Source: Nostoc commune NIES-4072
GTDB lineage: Bacteria > Cyanobacteriota > Cyanobacteriia > Cyanobacteriales > Nostocaceae
Assembly (NCBI RefSeq): GCF_003113895.1
Contig: NZ_BDUD01000001.1
Location: 434,001-498,000, forward strand
DNA: 64,000 bases
Reading direction: 5' to 3'
Shown here in pieces: positions 54,485 to 63,645 of this stretch (positions are counted from its first letter, which is position 1; each line of letters begins with the position of its first letter). Under the pieces are notes generated by a model that worked only from the letters and a program-made list of their open reading frames with translations, was not told where the DNA came from and did no database searches. The position numbers were made by a program, and so were the translations under genes.

Positions 54485-54711
54485 TAATTTTTTTTCAGAG
54501 CTTCATGCAAAGACCCTAAAAAACATGAGTTTGACTGTTCATACACTGTACGTTTAATTAGACCAATCAAAAAACCGCTAAGAGATTTTACTACGTAAAA
54601 CCCTCTCTCTCCGAAGGGCGGGGAAAACTTGAACTAAAGTTCAAGGCAGAGAGAGGTTCATCGAACTCACGCTAAAAATTTTACTTACCTTGCTTGCGTG
54701 AAAGTACCATA
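54485..54711. other. Intergenic region between convergent genes
   Basis: Follows the ugd terminator. Contains AACTTGAACTAAAGTTCAA, a short palindromic tract (54628-54645), and CTCTCTCTCCGAAGGGCGGG. No gene seen. Confidence 0.45.
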
Positions 54712-55506
54712 TCAAGCGCTATGTGGAATACGTTCAATTTCAGCATAACCACTGAAAATAAGTTTTTCACCTTCAGTGTCTAATCGGTTGAGCCGCATTT
54801 TTACTCCATCGAGGTCAAAACGATCAAGGTCAACCATATTATCTAAAATTTCTACCAGCGCCACACTCAAGGTTTGCGAGATTTCCCGTTGTGCTTCTGG
54901 TACTTGGTCAAGTTCGATTTTTGGATCTTTGAAGGAAACTCGCCGCCGCCTTTCAATGCCTAAAGTTAGGCTCATGTTCAGGGGAACGAGTTCGCCATTA
55001 TTTAAATCTGCTTTTGCTACAAGCTGTAAGCGATTTCCTGGCAATAGCTGTACCTGTACTTCCGTAAAGGAAACTGGTTCACCGCCAGATAATTCTGTCA
55101 ATGATGGTACGGTGAGGTTAAGCAGGCGCTTTTTCACCAGTTCCGCATTAAAGGCTTGGTTTATGCCTGCTTCTGATAAAATCACTTGGGCGATCGCTTG
55201 AGTAGGCTGCTTAAGACTGAGTTTGCCACTTAAAACCGAGCCAAAGTCAATGGCAACGGCATCGGTTTCAAAAGACATCTCCTCTACCGCAAAATCTTTC
55301 CGAATCACCAAGCCACGACCACTCATCTTAAAGCTATCAATGCTGCCTTGCAACAGTTTGCTGGAGGGGTAGCAGCGCACAAAGACTTCTACTGACTCGC
55401 TCATGCTAAACAGGTGGCGAATCGTTTGGCTGGCAACCGTGTTGAGCATCCGCTCTCCCCAATCTGTGCCTTTAGGATCTTTTAAACCAGTAAGTCCGCC
55501 GAACAT
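54712..55506 (-). CDS. DUF2993 (LmeA-like phospholipid-binding) protein
   Basis: A 264-residue protein of the DUF2993 family: ASQTIRHLFSMSESVEVFVRCYPSSKLLQGSIDSFKMSGRGL, then DAVAIDFGSVLSGKLSLKQPTQAIAQVILSEAGINQAF and a beta-rich remainder. Family members bind phospholipid (LmeA in mycobacteria); the cyanobacterial role is unknown. No signal peptide. The open frame extends to a TTG at 55548, but the ATG at 55506 gives MFGGLTGLKDPKGTDWGERML, a plausible start. Divergent from mgtE across 635 bases. Confidence 0.85.
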   Translation of the reverse strand: MFGGLTGLKDPKGTDWGERMLNTVASQTIRHLFSMSESVEVFVRCYPSSKLLQGSIDSFKMSGRGLVIRKDFAVEEMSFETDAVAIDFGSVLSGKLSLKQPTQAIAQVILSEAGINQAFNAELVKKRLLNLTVPSLTELSGGEPVSFTEVQVQLLPGNRLQLVAKADLNNGELVPLNMSLTLGIERRRRVSFKDPKIELDQVPEAQREISQTLSVALVEILDNMVDLDRFDLDGVKMRLNRLDTEGEKLIFSGYAEIERIPHSA

Positions 55507-56141
55507 GTGGTTTTGGGTGTCTAGAAGTTCTTTGTACTTTTGTAACAAACTGTGAAGAATACAGCAAGCGATCCCGTGATTAATTGTGCTGATGGGTAGG
55601 TATAGGATGGCTGATGGTTGATGATTTAATGTATTAAATATTACAAAATTGACTTGGACAGGGAGAAGGTCGCAGCATTCATAACATTAGCAATTATACG
55701 TTGAAGTGAAACCTGGTAACCCATTTCTGATTCTCCGTCATCCATCTGACTATGCATGAAGTTGCTTGATACCAAGTATTGCTGATTGATGTTGTGAATA
55801 TTTTAACTGTATAAAGTTTGCGAAAAAATTCGTTCATTGGGAAGACACATAGCTTATAGCAATAGTAAAATCTACTTTAAGCTAGACGAAAATTACCTAA
55901 AATTCGGGGTAATTAACTCAGCTATTAGTGGTAAATATGACAAATACTGAATGCTGATATTCAGTATTTACCGGAGAGCGCTATTCCGGGTTAGGATGAT
56001 GACTAGCGATGCCTTAATTTAGATATCGATATTGAATTGTTGAAATTTTATGGGCCATAGTCCACCAGATGGCAGTATCAACCTCCTCTGAGCTGGCGAG
56101 GAAGTCTCCCAGCGCGGGGGAGACTTAGGAGATATATCTAC
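55507..56141 (+). promoter_or_regulatory. Long structured leader/promoter region upstream of mgtE
   Basis: From 55930 to the mgtE start there is a run of stem-loops. AAATACTGAAT (55942-55952) pairs with ATTCAGTATTT (55959-55969); alternatively GGTAAATA (55930-55937) pairs with TATTTACC (55965-55972). CCGGA (55971) pairs with TCCGG (55985). AAGTCTCCC (56102-56110) pairs with GGGAGACTT (56118-56126), which ends right before the ribosome site AGGAG (56127). An upstream CCTCCT (56082) could instead cover that site. A regulatory RNA, perhaps Mg2+-responsive, is possible; I do not find the M-box consensus. Confidence 0.45.
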
Positions 56142-57494
56142 ATGCTCACACAAGATATTCGTGATTTGCTGACTGATACTACCGATTTAAACCAGTTAAA
56201 ATGGGATTTAAATCGCTTGCAACCTGTGGATGTGGGAGACTACATTACACAATTGCCTGAACAACAACGCGCGATCGCATTCCGTTTACTCAATAAAGCT
56301 CAGGCAATTGATGTATTTGAATATCTGCCCACAGAGGTGCAGGAAGAACTAATTAATTCTCTGCATGATGTCCAGGTAGTGCAACTTGTAGAAGCGATGA
56401 GTCCCGATGAACGGGCAGAATTGTTTGATGAACTACCTGCTGGGGTAATCAAACGGCTATTACAAGAACTGAGTCCAGAACAAAGGCAAGCAACAGCAAC
56501 GATTCTCGGCTATCCAGAAGGTACTGCCGGGCGGGTAATGACAACTGAATATGTCCGGTTGCGCCAAGGATTGACTGTAGGTGAAGCCCTGAGCAAAATC
56601 CGCCGTCAGGACGAAGACAAGGAGTCTATTTACTACGCCTACGTCACAGATGACAACCGGACATTGGTGAGAGTAGTTTCACTGCGCCAGTTGTTGTTTA
56701 CCTTTCCCGATGTTTTCATCAAAGATATTGCTAGCGATCGCGTCATCAAAGTTAGAACTGAAACTCCCCAAGAAGAAGTGGCGCGAATCATGCAGCGCTA
56801 CGACTTAATCGCGATACCCGTAGTTGACCGAGAAGACCGATTGGTTGGCATCGTCACCATTGATGATGTTATGGATATTTTGGAAGAGGAAGCCACAGAA
56901 GATATCCAAAAACTGGCGGGTGTCAGTGGTGATGAAGCAGCTTTATCCTCTCCCTTACTCACCATCCGCAACCGCTTACCTTGGCTGTTGGGGATTATGG
57001 CACTGTATATTGGTGCTGCCAGTGCGATCGCGCCTTTTCAATCTGTAATTGCCGCAGTACCAGTCTTAGCAGTAATCATGCCGATTTTTTCTAACACAGG
57101 TGGTACTGTTGGGATTCAATCATTAACGGTGACAATTCGTGGCTTGGGAGTGGGCGAAGTAACATCCAAAGATACCTTAAAAATTCTCCGCAAGGAACTT
57201 TTAGCTGGTTTAGGTACAGCCGTAGCTTTAGCCACAACGATGTTCCTGCTTTCCTTAATTTGGGCGCGACCCCAAGAACGATGGGTGGCTTTAATTGCCG
57301 GAATGGTAATGGCAACTAATACAATTGTGGCTGTTACACTTGGCACTCTACTGCCAATGGGTTTGACACGGCTGAAGCTTGACCCTGCTTTAGTTAGTGG
57401 CCCGTTAGTCACTACAATGCTAGATACAATTGGGTTTTTAACGTTCCTCAGCTTAATTTCTCTAGCTTTAAACGTTTTCCATTTACCAACCTAA
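56142..57494 (+). CDS. mgtE: Magnesium transporter MgtE
   Basis: A 450-residue Mg2+ channel. Order: cytoplasmic N domain (helical, residues 1-130, [33 protein letters not shown]), two CBS domains (about 135-255, [25 protein letters not shown] and [37 protein letters not shown]) that sense intracellular Mg2+, then a five-span channel domain with the signature [24 protein letters not shown] and the pore segment. GNxGxQ of typical MgtE appears here as [12 protein letters not shown] 56142 behind AGGAG. The gene lies downstream of a structured leader. Confidence 0.97.
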   Translation: MLTQDIRDLLTDTTDLNQLKWDLNRLQPVDVGDYITQLPEQQRAIAFRLLNKAQAIDVFEYLPTEVQEELINSLHDVQVVQLVEAMSPDERAELFDELPAGVIKRLLQELSPEQRQATATILGYPEGTAGRVMTTEYVRLRQGLTVGEALSKIRRQDEDKESIYYAYVTDDNRTLVRVVSLRQLLFTFPDVFIKDIASDRVIKVRTETPQEEVARIMQRYDLIAIPVVDREDRLVGIVTIDDVMDILEEEATEDIQKLAGVSGDEAALSSPLLTIRNRLPWLLGIMALYIGAASAIAPFQSVIAAVPVLAVIMPIFSNTGGTVGIQSLTVTIRGLGVGEVTSKDTLKILRKELLAGLGTAVALATTMFLLSLIWARPQERWVALIAGMVMATNTIVAVTLGTLLPMGLTRLKLDPALVSGPLVTTMLDTIGFLTFLSLISLALNVFHLPT

Positions 57495-57502
57495 AAGGAT
57501 TG

Positions 57503-57594
57503 GGCATAGGGCATGGGGCATGGGGCATCAATTGTCCCTTCATCTCCCTCATCTCCCTCATCTCCCTCATCTCCCCACTCCCTACTTTCCACTC
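57503..57594. repeat. Heptamer arrays upstream of pyrB
   Basis: GGGCATAGGGCATGGGGCAT, then CATCTCCCT repeated, then CCCCACTCCC. Translating this tract adds a false N-terminus to pyrB. Confidence 0.75.
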
Positions 57595-57601
57595 CCCAAA
57601 T

Positions 57602-58654
57602 ATGCCTACTACCACCTGGAATCGTCATCACGTTCTTTCCCTAGCTGACTTTACGGCGGCTGAATATAATACTGTTTTGCAAACTGCTGCCAGTTTTCAA
57701 GAGGTGCTATCACGGCGGACGAAGAAAGTACCAACCTTGCAGGGACAGGTGGTGGCGAATTTATTTTTTGAATCGTCTACTCGCACTCGCAGCAGTTTTG
57801 AACTCGCGGCGAAACGCTTAAGTGCAGATACGCTGAATTTCGCCGCAGCCACATCTTCTATGACTAAGGGAGAAACAATTCTCGACACGGCGAAAACCTA
57901 TTTGGCGATGGGAACTGATATTATGGTAGTCCGCCATCGAGAGGCAGGAGTACCGAATGCGATCGCGGCTGAAATGGATCGTTTAGGTGTAAAAGTTAGC
58001 GTCCTCAATGCTGGTGATGGTCAACATGAGCATCCTTCCCAAGCACTGCTAGATTTATTTACCATTTGTACTCTAATTGACCCAGCTAGTCCCCGACTAG
58101 AACTTTTAAAAGGTAAAAAGATTGCCATTGTTGGGGATATTCTCCATTCTCGTGTAGCGCGATCGAATATCTGGAGTTTAATCGCTAGTGGTGCCGAAGT
58201 GCATCTAGCAGCCCCACCCACCCTCTTACCCAAATTATTTGCTGAGTATATTTTGGAAGAGGCAGGAGTCAAAAATCAGAACTTTATTATCTCCTCATCC
58301 CCCACTCCCCACTCCCCACTCCCCACTCCCCAACTATTTCTACATTGGCAACTAGAACCAGCTTTACAAAATGCCGATTTTGTCATGACTTTGCGCCTGC
58401 AAAAGGAACGCATGACCGCTCATTTACTGCCAAGTTTGCGAGAATATCATCAGCTATTTGGTATTACAAGCACAAAACTGCAACTTTGTAAACCTAACGT
58501 CAAAGTTTTGCATCCAGGCCCAGTTAACCGTGGTGTCGAAATCAGTTCTGAATTGATGGATGACCCAGAATTTAGTCTCATACAATCACAAGTTACCAGT
58601 GGTGTCGCCGTTCGTATGGCGCTGTTGTATTTGATAGGAAGCAGTAAGGTCTAA
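57602..58654 (+). CDS. pyrB: Aspartate carbamoyltransferase catalytic chain
   Basis: Second step of pyrimidine synthesis: carbamoyl phosphate plus aspartate to carbamoyl aspartate. The 350-residue chain has the carbamoyl-phosphate motif [19 protein letters not shown] (usually FFEPSTRT), [11 protein letters not shown], and [10 protein letters not shown]. The standard chain is about 310-335 residues; the excess is a low-complexity insertion [16 protein letters not shown] encoded by a CCCCACT heptamer array (58291-58332) between strands. ATG 57602 was chosen because the 34 codons before it are translated repeat DNA. The regulatory chain pyrI is not present, as usual in cyanobacteria. Confidence 0.96.
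   Translation: MPTTTWNRHHVLSLADFTAAEYNTVLQTAASFQEVLSRRTKKVPTLQGQVVANLFFESSTRTRSSFELAAKRLSADTLNFAAATSSMTKGETILDTAKTYLAMGTDIMVVRHREAGVPNAIAAEMDRLGVKVSVLNAGDGQHEHPSQALLDLFTICTLIDPASPRLELLKGKKIAIVGDILHSRVARSNIWSLIASGAEVHLAAPPTLLPKLFAEYILEEAGVKNQNFIISSSPTPHSPLPTPQLFLHWQLEPALQNADFVMTLRLQKERMTAHLLPSLREYHQLFGITSTKLQLCKPNVKVLHPGPVNRGVEISSELMDDPEFSLIQSQVTSGVAVRMALLYLIGSSKV
58291..58332. repeat. CCCCACT heptamer array inside the pyrB coding sequence
   Basis: At least four in-frame CCCCACT/CCCCAAC units, identical to intergenic STRR units elsewhere in the window, encode Ser/Pro/Thr-rich residues in a presumed surface loop. Confidence 0.85.
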
Positions 58655-59355
58655 GTAATTTAACTCTCACAGGCAATGACCATCAGTATTCAGCTGTTGA
58701 GGCAACTGTAGGCAAAGACATGACTACACAAGCTAGATAAAAAAGGTATAACATAAGACCAGCCCTTTTAAAGTAAGTAGAAATTCTTGCAAGTGAATTC
58801 CTCTCTAATATCATGGCCGCATAATTAGTTGTGATTCCGAGAGCCTTTGCACCTCAGTCTTTAATTCCCTCCCCACTTGCGGGTAGGAGAGATAAAGCGT
58901 AGTTTTGGCAGGGTGGGGTTTTTCGAGTTTAATAAGTAATCAAGCGGACATAATATAAATTTCTATTCTCCGTATTCTCTGTCTTAGAAAGCCTGATGTC
59001 TACGGCGGACTGCGCCAACGGAGGTTTGCTGCCTTCAAACTTTCTACTGTGTCTCGGCGGTAAATAAATAAGGCAAACCAGATGAAAATATTCAAGCAGC
59101 TAGTGCAATTATCCAATCTATGCGAGGTCTATATGGCAATATATTATCCAGTGCCAACGGATATCAACCGTTTAACAGCGATTCATCTCTAGAAACGAAA
59201 ACACTAGTTAATCCTTATCATAAAATGGCATTCAAGGATGACAATAATACCTCTCAATTTCTAGCACCCCCTACCAAAGAATAATGGTAACTTTTGACTA
59301 TTGTTGATACTGGTAAATTTAAAACGAGTGTAGTAATTGATAGGAGAAAAGAAAT
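58655..59355. other. 700-base intergenic region with a possible gene relic
   Basis: Holds a dispersed GATGTCTACGGCGGACTGCG segment (58994-59013). An open frame without an obvious start runs from about 59066 to TAA at 59282-59284, encoding KPDENIQAASAIIQSMRGLYGN, then QPFNSDSSLETKTLVNPY and QFLAPPTKE. I cannot assign it. It looks like the end of a decayed gene. Confidence 0.4.
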
Positions 59356-59685
59356 ATGGATGCCAATGAACTTCTTAAACGATATGAAAATGGAGAAACA
59401 AAGTTTTTGGAGGCAAACTTAAACGGCGTAAATTTGTTTGGTGCAGACTTGATTGATATAACTTTGAATAAGGCAGATTTATCTAATGCAATCCTAATTT
59501 TTAGCTATCTAAATCGGGGAATCCTAAATAAGGCCAATCTAGTTTGTACAAAGCTAAATGGTGCGAACCTAAATCAGGCAAGTTTAATCGATGCCAACTT
59601 GCATGATGCTAATTTACATGGTGCAACTTTACAGGGTGCTGATTTGCGTGGTGCAGTCATGCCTGATGGAACAATTAACGACTAA
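59356..59685 (+). CDS. Pentapeptide repeat protein, cytosolic
   Basis: A 109-residue protein. After a short head (MDANELLKRYENGETKF) it consists of A(D/N)LxxA-type pentapeptides: LNGVNLFGADLIDITLNKADLSNAIL, then ANLVCTKLNGANLNQASLIDANLHDANLHGATLQGADLRGAVMPDG. These form a right-handed quadrilateral helix. No signal peptide, hence cytosolic. Function unknown; the DxxELLxRY head is common in cyanobacterial members. Ribosome site GGAGAAA. A second pentapeptide gene, exported, follows 276 bases later. Confidence 0.9.
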   Translation: MDANELLKRYENGETKFLEANLNGVNLFGADLIDITLNKADLSNAILIFSYLNRGILNKANLVCTKLNGANLNQASLIDANLHDANLHGATLQGADLRGAVMPDGTIND

Positions 59686-59961
59686 AAATACAGCAGATTT
59701 CAAGTTGATGAGGTACACAAGCTAAGTCTGTTACCCAGGTATAAAGCGTGTTTTGCTTCTGAATTTTGCTATATATAGCGGTTTGCAGTTGAGTCCAATA
59801 ATATTACTATTAGTCCGATCGGACTAGCTTACAAAAGAATACCTATTCTTATAGAAATTATCTATTACTCCGATCGCATGAGTACATAAGTCTGTAATCT
59901 TGGCACACTAGTATCGTAGAAGTAAAGAATTTAATGACTTCTAGAAGTGTCGGAGGTAAAT

Positions 59962-60402
59962 ATGAAACGAATTTTTTTGACGGCAGCAGCCTTACTCAGC
60001 ACGCTATCTCTAGCTGCTCCCCTTCCTGTCAAAGCAGAAAACTCCGCTTCTGTCCGGCGCTTGCTGGAAACTAGGGAATGTTTTGGATGTAATTTAGCAG
60101 GAGCGAACCTCAAAGGCGCTCACCTGATAGGTGTTGACCTCAGAAATGCAAATTTAAAAGGAGCTAATCTTGAAAGTGCTAACCTAGAAGGTGCTGATTT
60201 AACTGGTGCAAATTTGAAGTCTGCTAATCTCACAGATGCTTTTGTCAATGGTACTAGCCTAAATAATGCTAATCTCACCAATGTTGATTTGAGTAATGCT
60301 CATTTATATAATACAGACGTAGATGGCGCTATTATGGCTAATATTGATTTAAGCGGTGCTGATGTATTTAATACTGCCATTAGCATTGGTGGTGAATACT
60401 AA
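59962..60402 (+). CDS. Pentapeptide repeat protein, exported
   Basis: A 146-residue protein with a signal peptide (MKRIFLTAAALLSTLSLAAPLPVKA) and about 18 pentapeptides (AGANLKGAHLIGVDLRNANLKGANLESANLEGADL...). The segment just after the signal, SVRRLLETRECFGCNLAGANL, matches the RLLxTxxCxxCDLxxA start common in exported cyanobacterial pentapeptide proteins; the two Cys may form a disulfide or bind a ligand. The frame extends five codons upstream, but GGAGG at 59952 lies within that part and positions the ATG at 59962 as the true start. Confidence 0.92.
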   Translation: MKRIFLTAAALLSTLSLAAPLPVKAENSASVRRLLETRECFGCNLAGANLKGAHLIGVDLRNANLKGANLESANLEGADLTGANLKSANLTDAFVNGTSLNNANLTNVDLSNAHLYNTDVDGAIMANIDLSGADVFNTAISIGGEY

Positions 60403-60476
60403 TGGTGAGTAATAATTTCAAAGTGATGAGTTAAGAGTTATATTCAACTCCTAACTCTCTCTCTACTTTTTAATTT

Positions 60477-61817
60477 TTACTCACCAGTAATCGACAGTTC
60501 ATTAACCCAGATTTTCGGACAAACTCCCCCTGGCGTTAACTCTGGCTCTTTTTCTACATAAATAATTGATTTCAGGACTTCCAAGAAATCACCAGCAACA
60601 GTTGCTGACTCAATACTCGTCCTAACACCTTTATTAACTAGCCAACCATCAAACGGCAAAGAAAACGAGCCTTGCAAGGCTTTAACTCCAGCATGGAGAG
60701 CTTGTAAATCATCGATAAAAATCACATTTTCAGCAGTTTCTAAACTTAACTCTTCTTCAGGAGTTACTGTAGAAAAAACGTGATAAAAATTGGGACTAAC
60801 GCTAACTTTTGCACCAATACTGGCATTACCTGTTGGCTGGGTATTGAACCTTTTAGCAGTACCTGCACTGTGGAGAAAGCTTTTTAAAACACCATTTTCA
60901 ATCAGCGAAACCTGACGAGTAGGAGTTCCTTCACCATCAAAACTTTCTGCACCTACGTTAGCTGGGTGAAGTGCATCATCAAAAACTGAAAGCAGAGGAG
61001 AAGCAATTTGCTTACCTAAATCATCAGCAGTAGATAAGCTTTGATTGTCTAAAATACTTTGAGCGTTGAATAAGTTAGAAAAACCACCCAACAGACTTAA
61101 GAAAGCTTCTGGTGAAAAAACAACCCGATATTTACCAGTTTTGATTTTTTCATAATTCAAATGACTGATAGTTTTATCTGCGGTTTCTTTGATGCAACCA
61201 TTGATATCTAGATTATCTAAACTATGGTTGATTCTAAAAGCACCTGCACTACGAGGTTTTTTTCCTTCTTCCTCAGTTTTGCTGTAAAGATAAACTGATG
61301 CTAAGGAGTGAGATTCAGTTCTCACTGCACCGTCGCTATTGAGATAAAATCTATCAATATCTCTTTGCGATAAACCATTATAAGGCACACCTTTAATTGC
61401 TGGATGAGCTGCTAGTAATTCTTTTTCAGCTACCAACAATCTTTCTATGAGTTCAGCAACAGGTGCTTGGGGTGTCTTATCTTGAGGTTTGTTTGCAATC
61501 GGAACAGTAGCTTCTGGACTAAAATCAGGAACATTTTCTTTAACACCAAAGAAACTGGCTTCGTAGGCAGTTTTCAAAGCTAATTCCAGTCCTTTTGGGT
61601 CTACATCTGTGGTGCTGGTGACACCCATTGTATTATCTTCATTCCAGACACGAACAGTAACACCAGAGCGATTTGAGGCTTTGACTTGTTTTGGTTCACC
61701 TTGGTCTACTTGCACGCTAGTATCATCTACTGTTGAGCCATAAATGTCGAATTTCTTAATGCCAAGCTTACCAGCATTGTCCTTGGCAGAATTTGCAATC
61801 TCATTGATATTTGGCAT
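60477..61817 (-). CDS. tldE: TldE/PmbA family protein (TldD partner)
   Basis: A 446-residue homologue of PmbA/TldE, the partner of the metallopeptidase TldD; in E. coli the heterodimer processes microcin B17 and degrades unfolded peptides such as CcdA. Family segments: DIYGSTVDDTSVQVDQGEPKQVKAS, SGVTVRVWNEDNTMGVTSTTDV, RVVFSPEAFLSLLGGFSNLFNAQSILDNQS, GTAKRFNTQPTGNAS. It lacks the HExxxH motif, as expected for the non-catalytic partner. The open frame extends 77 codons upstream through repeats; the ATG at 61817 gives the natural N-terminus. Follows tldD in the same direction. Confidence 0.93.
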   Translation of the reverse strand: MPNINEIANSAKDNAGKLGIKKFDIYGSTVDDTSVQVDQGEPKQVKASNRSGVTVRVWNEDNTMGVTSTTDVDPKGLELALKTAYEASFFGVKENVPDFSPEATVPIANKPQDKTPQAPVAELIERLLVAEKELLAAHPAIKGVPYNGLSQRDIDRFYLNSDGAVRTESHSLASVYLYSKTEEEGKKPRSAGAFRINHSLDNLDINGCIKETADKTISHLNYEKIKTGKYRVVFSPEAFLSLLGGFSNLFNAQSILDNQSLSTADDLGKQIASPLLSVFDDALHPANVGAESFDGEGTPTRQVSLIENGVLKSFLHSAGTAKRFNTQPTGNASIGAKVSVSPNFYHVFSTVTPEEELSLETAENVIFIDDLQALHAGVKALQGSFSLPFDGWLVNKGVRTSIESATVAGDFLEVLKSIIYVEKEPELTPGGVCPKIWVNELSITGE

Positions 61818-61873
61818 AGTCAATTTTGAATTTTGAATTTTAGATTTTGGATTAGAAGCAATTTTATTTTGGA

Positions 61874-61965
61874 TAGGACTTACGCAAACTCTACGATTCT
61901 TGGCGTTCTTGGCGTCTTGGCGGTTCGAGAAATTAAGCTTTTTAGCGCTTTTTGCGTAAGTCCTA
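61874..61965. mobile_element. 92-bp MITE with TAGGACTTACGCAAA ends
   Basis: TAGGACTTACGCAAA (61874-61888) and its exact complement (61951-61965) are 15-base perfect inverted repeats. The element is flanked by a 5-bp direct repeat TTGGA (61869-61873 and 61966-61970). The interior holds CTTGGCGTCTTGGCGGTTCG. It lies in the leader between tldD and tldE. Confidence 0.8.
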
Positions 61966-62172
61966 TTGGATATTAGATTTTGGATTTTGGATGTTAAGCT
62001 TTTCCACAGAAAATTTGCTTGTATTTCTTGGGCGGGCGAGACGCCCACCCTACAACTGAGTATTATGCTAAATGTGGTTTAGCTTATGACTTATATTTGT
62101 CTCGTAGCCTTTTATTGACACAATATCCTGATCATTCACAATCCAAAATCCAAAATTTCAAATCCAAAATTA

Positions 62173-63645
62173 TTATCTTCCACCGACAGTAATAGAATCA
62201 ACCTTGATGTGGGGTTGTCCTACTGTGGTGTAAATACTGCCACTGACAGAGCCACAAAAACCTGGTGCAATTTCCAAATCTTGGGAACACATAGAAATTT
62301 TATTCATAATTTCCTTAGCTTCACCAATTAGAATTGCTCCCTTTAGCGGTTTGGTGATTTTGCCATTTTCAATCAAATAAGCTTCATCAACGCTAAAGTT
62401 AAATTGGCCTGTAGCACCAACGCTTCCGCCACCCATCTTTTTACAGTAAATACCTTTATCGACAGAGGTAAATAAATCATCAATGCTATATTCGCCAGAA
62501 TCAATATAAGTATTACGCATCCGGCTAGCAGCAGCAAAGGTATAATTTTGGCGGCGTCCACTTCCAGTTCTGGGGTGTCCAGTACGTGCAGAACCTGTTC
62601 TATCTGCTAAGAAGTTTTTGAGAACGCCTTTTTCAATTAATAGGGTTCTTTGAGCAGGCATACCTTCGTCATCCATGTCGATTGTCCCGAAGGCATTTTC
62701 AGAACGCCCTTCATCCCAGGCTGTCAAACTTTCGTGGGCAATTTTTTCGCCTTTCTTATCAGCAAAGGGTGTAGTATTACGTTCAATTTGGGTGGTTTCT
62801 AACAGGTGTCCGCAAGCTTCGTGGAAGATTACGCCGCCAAAGTGATTCGCCATAATAATCGGGTAAGTACCTGATTCTACGTAATCGGCGTAGAGCATTT
62901 TGCCAGCAGATTCTGCTATTTTTTCGGCAGCTTGTTGAGAATCCCAAGTCCTCAAGAAGTTAGCATCGCTAGTATTACCAGCGCGTTCACCGATGGAAGC
63001 ACGATTAGCACCATCAGCACACAACAGGTTAAATCCTACTGACTGAGTGAGGCGAATGTCACGGGCAAAAGTGCCGTCACTAGCGGCGATTAAAACTTCT
63101 TGCCAATCCCGGAAATAGGTAGCACGGCGCGATTGGACGTGGCTAGCTTTTTGCTTCAGGTGGGCAGTACCATCAAGGAGGACTTCTCCCATTTCTCGGA
63201 TGGAGCTACACACTGGTAGCCAGGCATCTTTGCCTCTTTTGGTGGCGTAATCTCTCAATAATTCTAGGTTGATTTCTGGGATAAAAGCTTTAGCAGTGGG
63301 TAGTTGCAATCCCAGGATAGAAAGACCTTTTTCTAAAGCTGCTTTCAAACCGGAAAACGAAAGGTCATTGGTGCTAACGTAGCAATCAGCTTTGCCGCGA
63401 AATACTCTGACTCCCGCGCCTGTAGACAGACTGGGTGAAATACTAGTGATGGAGTCGTCTTCTGCAAGACAACTAATATAGTTGCGACGTTCTAAAAATA
63501 ATTCGATGAAGTCAGCGCCTGCGGCGCGTCCTAATCCCAGGAGGGTAGCCAGGGGGGCTTCCCAGGTTTCATCGAAACGCTCTGGTGTGGAGGAATATTG
63601 CAGGGTGGGAAGTTGATTCGAGAGAAGTAGCGTACTTGTAAGCAT
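62173..63645 (-). CDS. tldD: TldD family metallopeptidase
   Basis: The catalytic subunit of the TldD/TldE zinc protease. The 490-residue protein carries HEACGH at residues 275-280 (in [14 protein letters not shown]), the HExxxH zinc motif of the family, and later [38 protein letters not shown]. The [20 protein letters not shown] segment near residue 355 is Gly/Arg-rich. The first 35 residues vary among homologues. ATG 63645 was used. Gap to tldE is 355 bases, with a MITE inserted; they are probably still one transcription unit or closely paired units. Confidence 0.95.
   Translation of the reverse strand: MLTSTLLLSNQLPTLQYSSTPERFDETWEAPLATLLGLGRAAGADFIELFLERRNYISCLAEDDSITSISPSLSTGAGVRVFRGKADCYVSTNDLSFSGLKAALEKGLSILGLQLPTAKAFIPEINLELLRDYATKRGKDAWLPVCSSIREMGEVLLDGTAHLKQKASHVQSRRATYFRDWQEVLIAASDGTFARDIRLTQSVGFNLLCADGANRASIGERAGNTSDANFLRTWDSQQAAEKIAESAGKMLYADYVESGTYPIIMANHFGGVIFHEACGHLLETTQIERNTTPFADKKGEKIAHESLTAWDEGRSENAFGTIDMDDEGMPAQRTLLIEKGVLKNFLADRTGSARTGHPRTGSGRRQNYTFAAASRMRNTYIDSGEYSIDDLFTSVDKGIYCKKMGGGSVGATGQFNFSVDEAYLIENGKITKPLKGAILIGEAKEIMNKISMCSQDLEIAPGFCGSVSGSIYTTVGQPHIKVDSITVGGR

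Noticed and set aside
55930..56141. Calling the mgtE leader an M-box riboswitch
   Set aside because: The conserved M-box sequence blocks were not found; only generic stem-loops are visible.
57500..57601. N-terminal 34 codons of the long pyrB frame
   Set aside because: They translate heptamer repeats; the enzyme begins at ATG 57602 with the family N-terminus.
61818..62048. N-terminal 77 codons of the long tldE frame
   Set aside because: They read through the MITE and repeat DNA; the natural start is ATG 61817.
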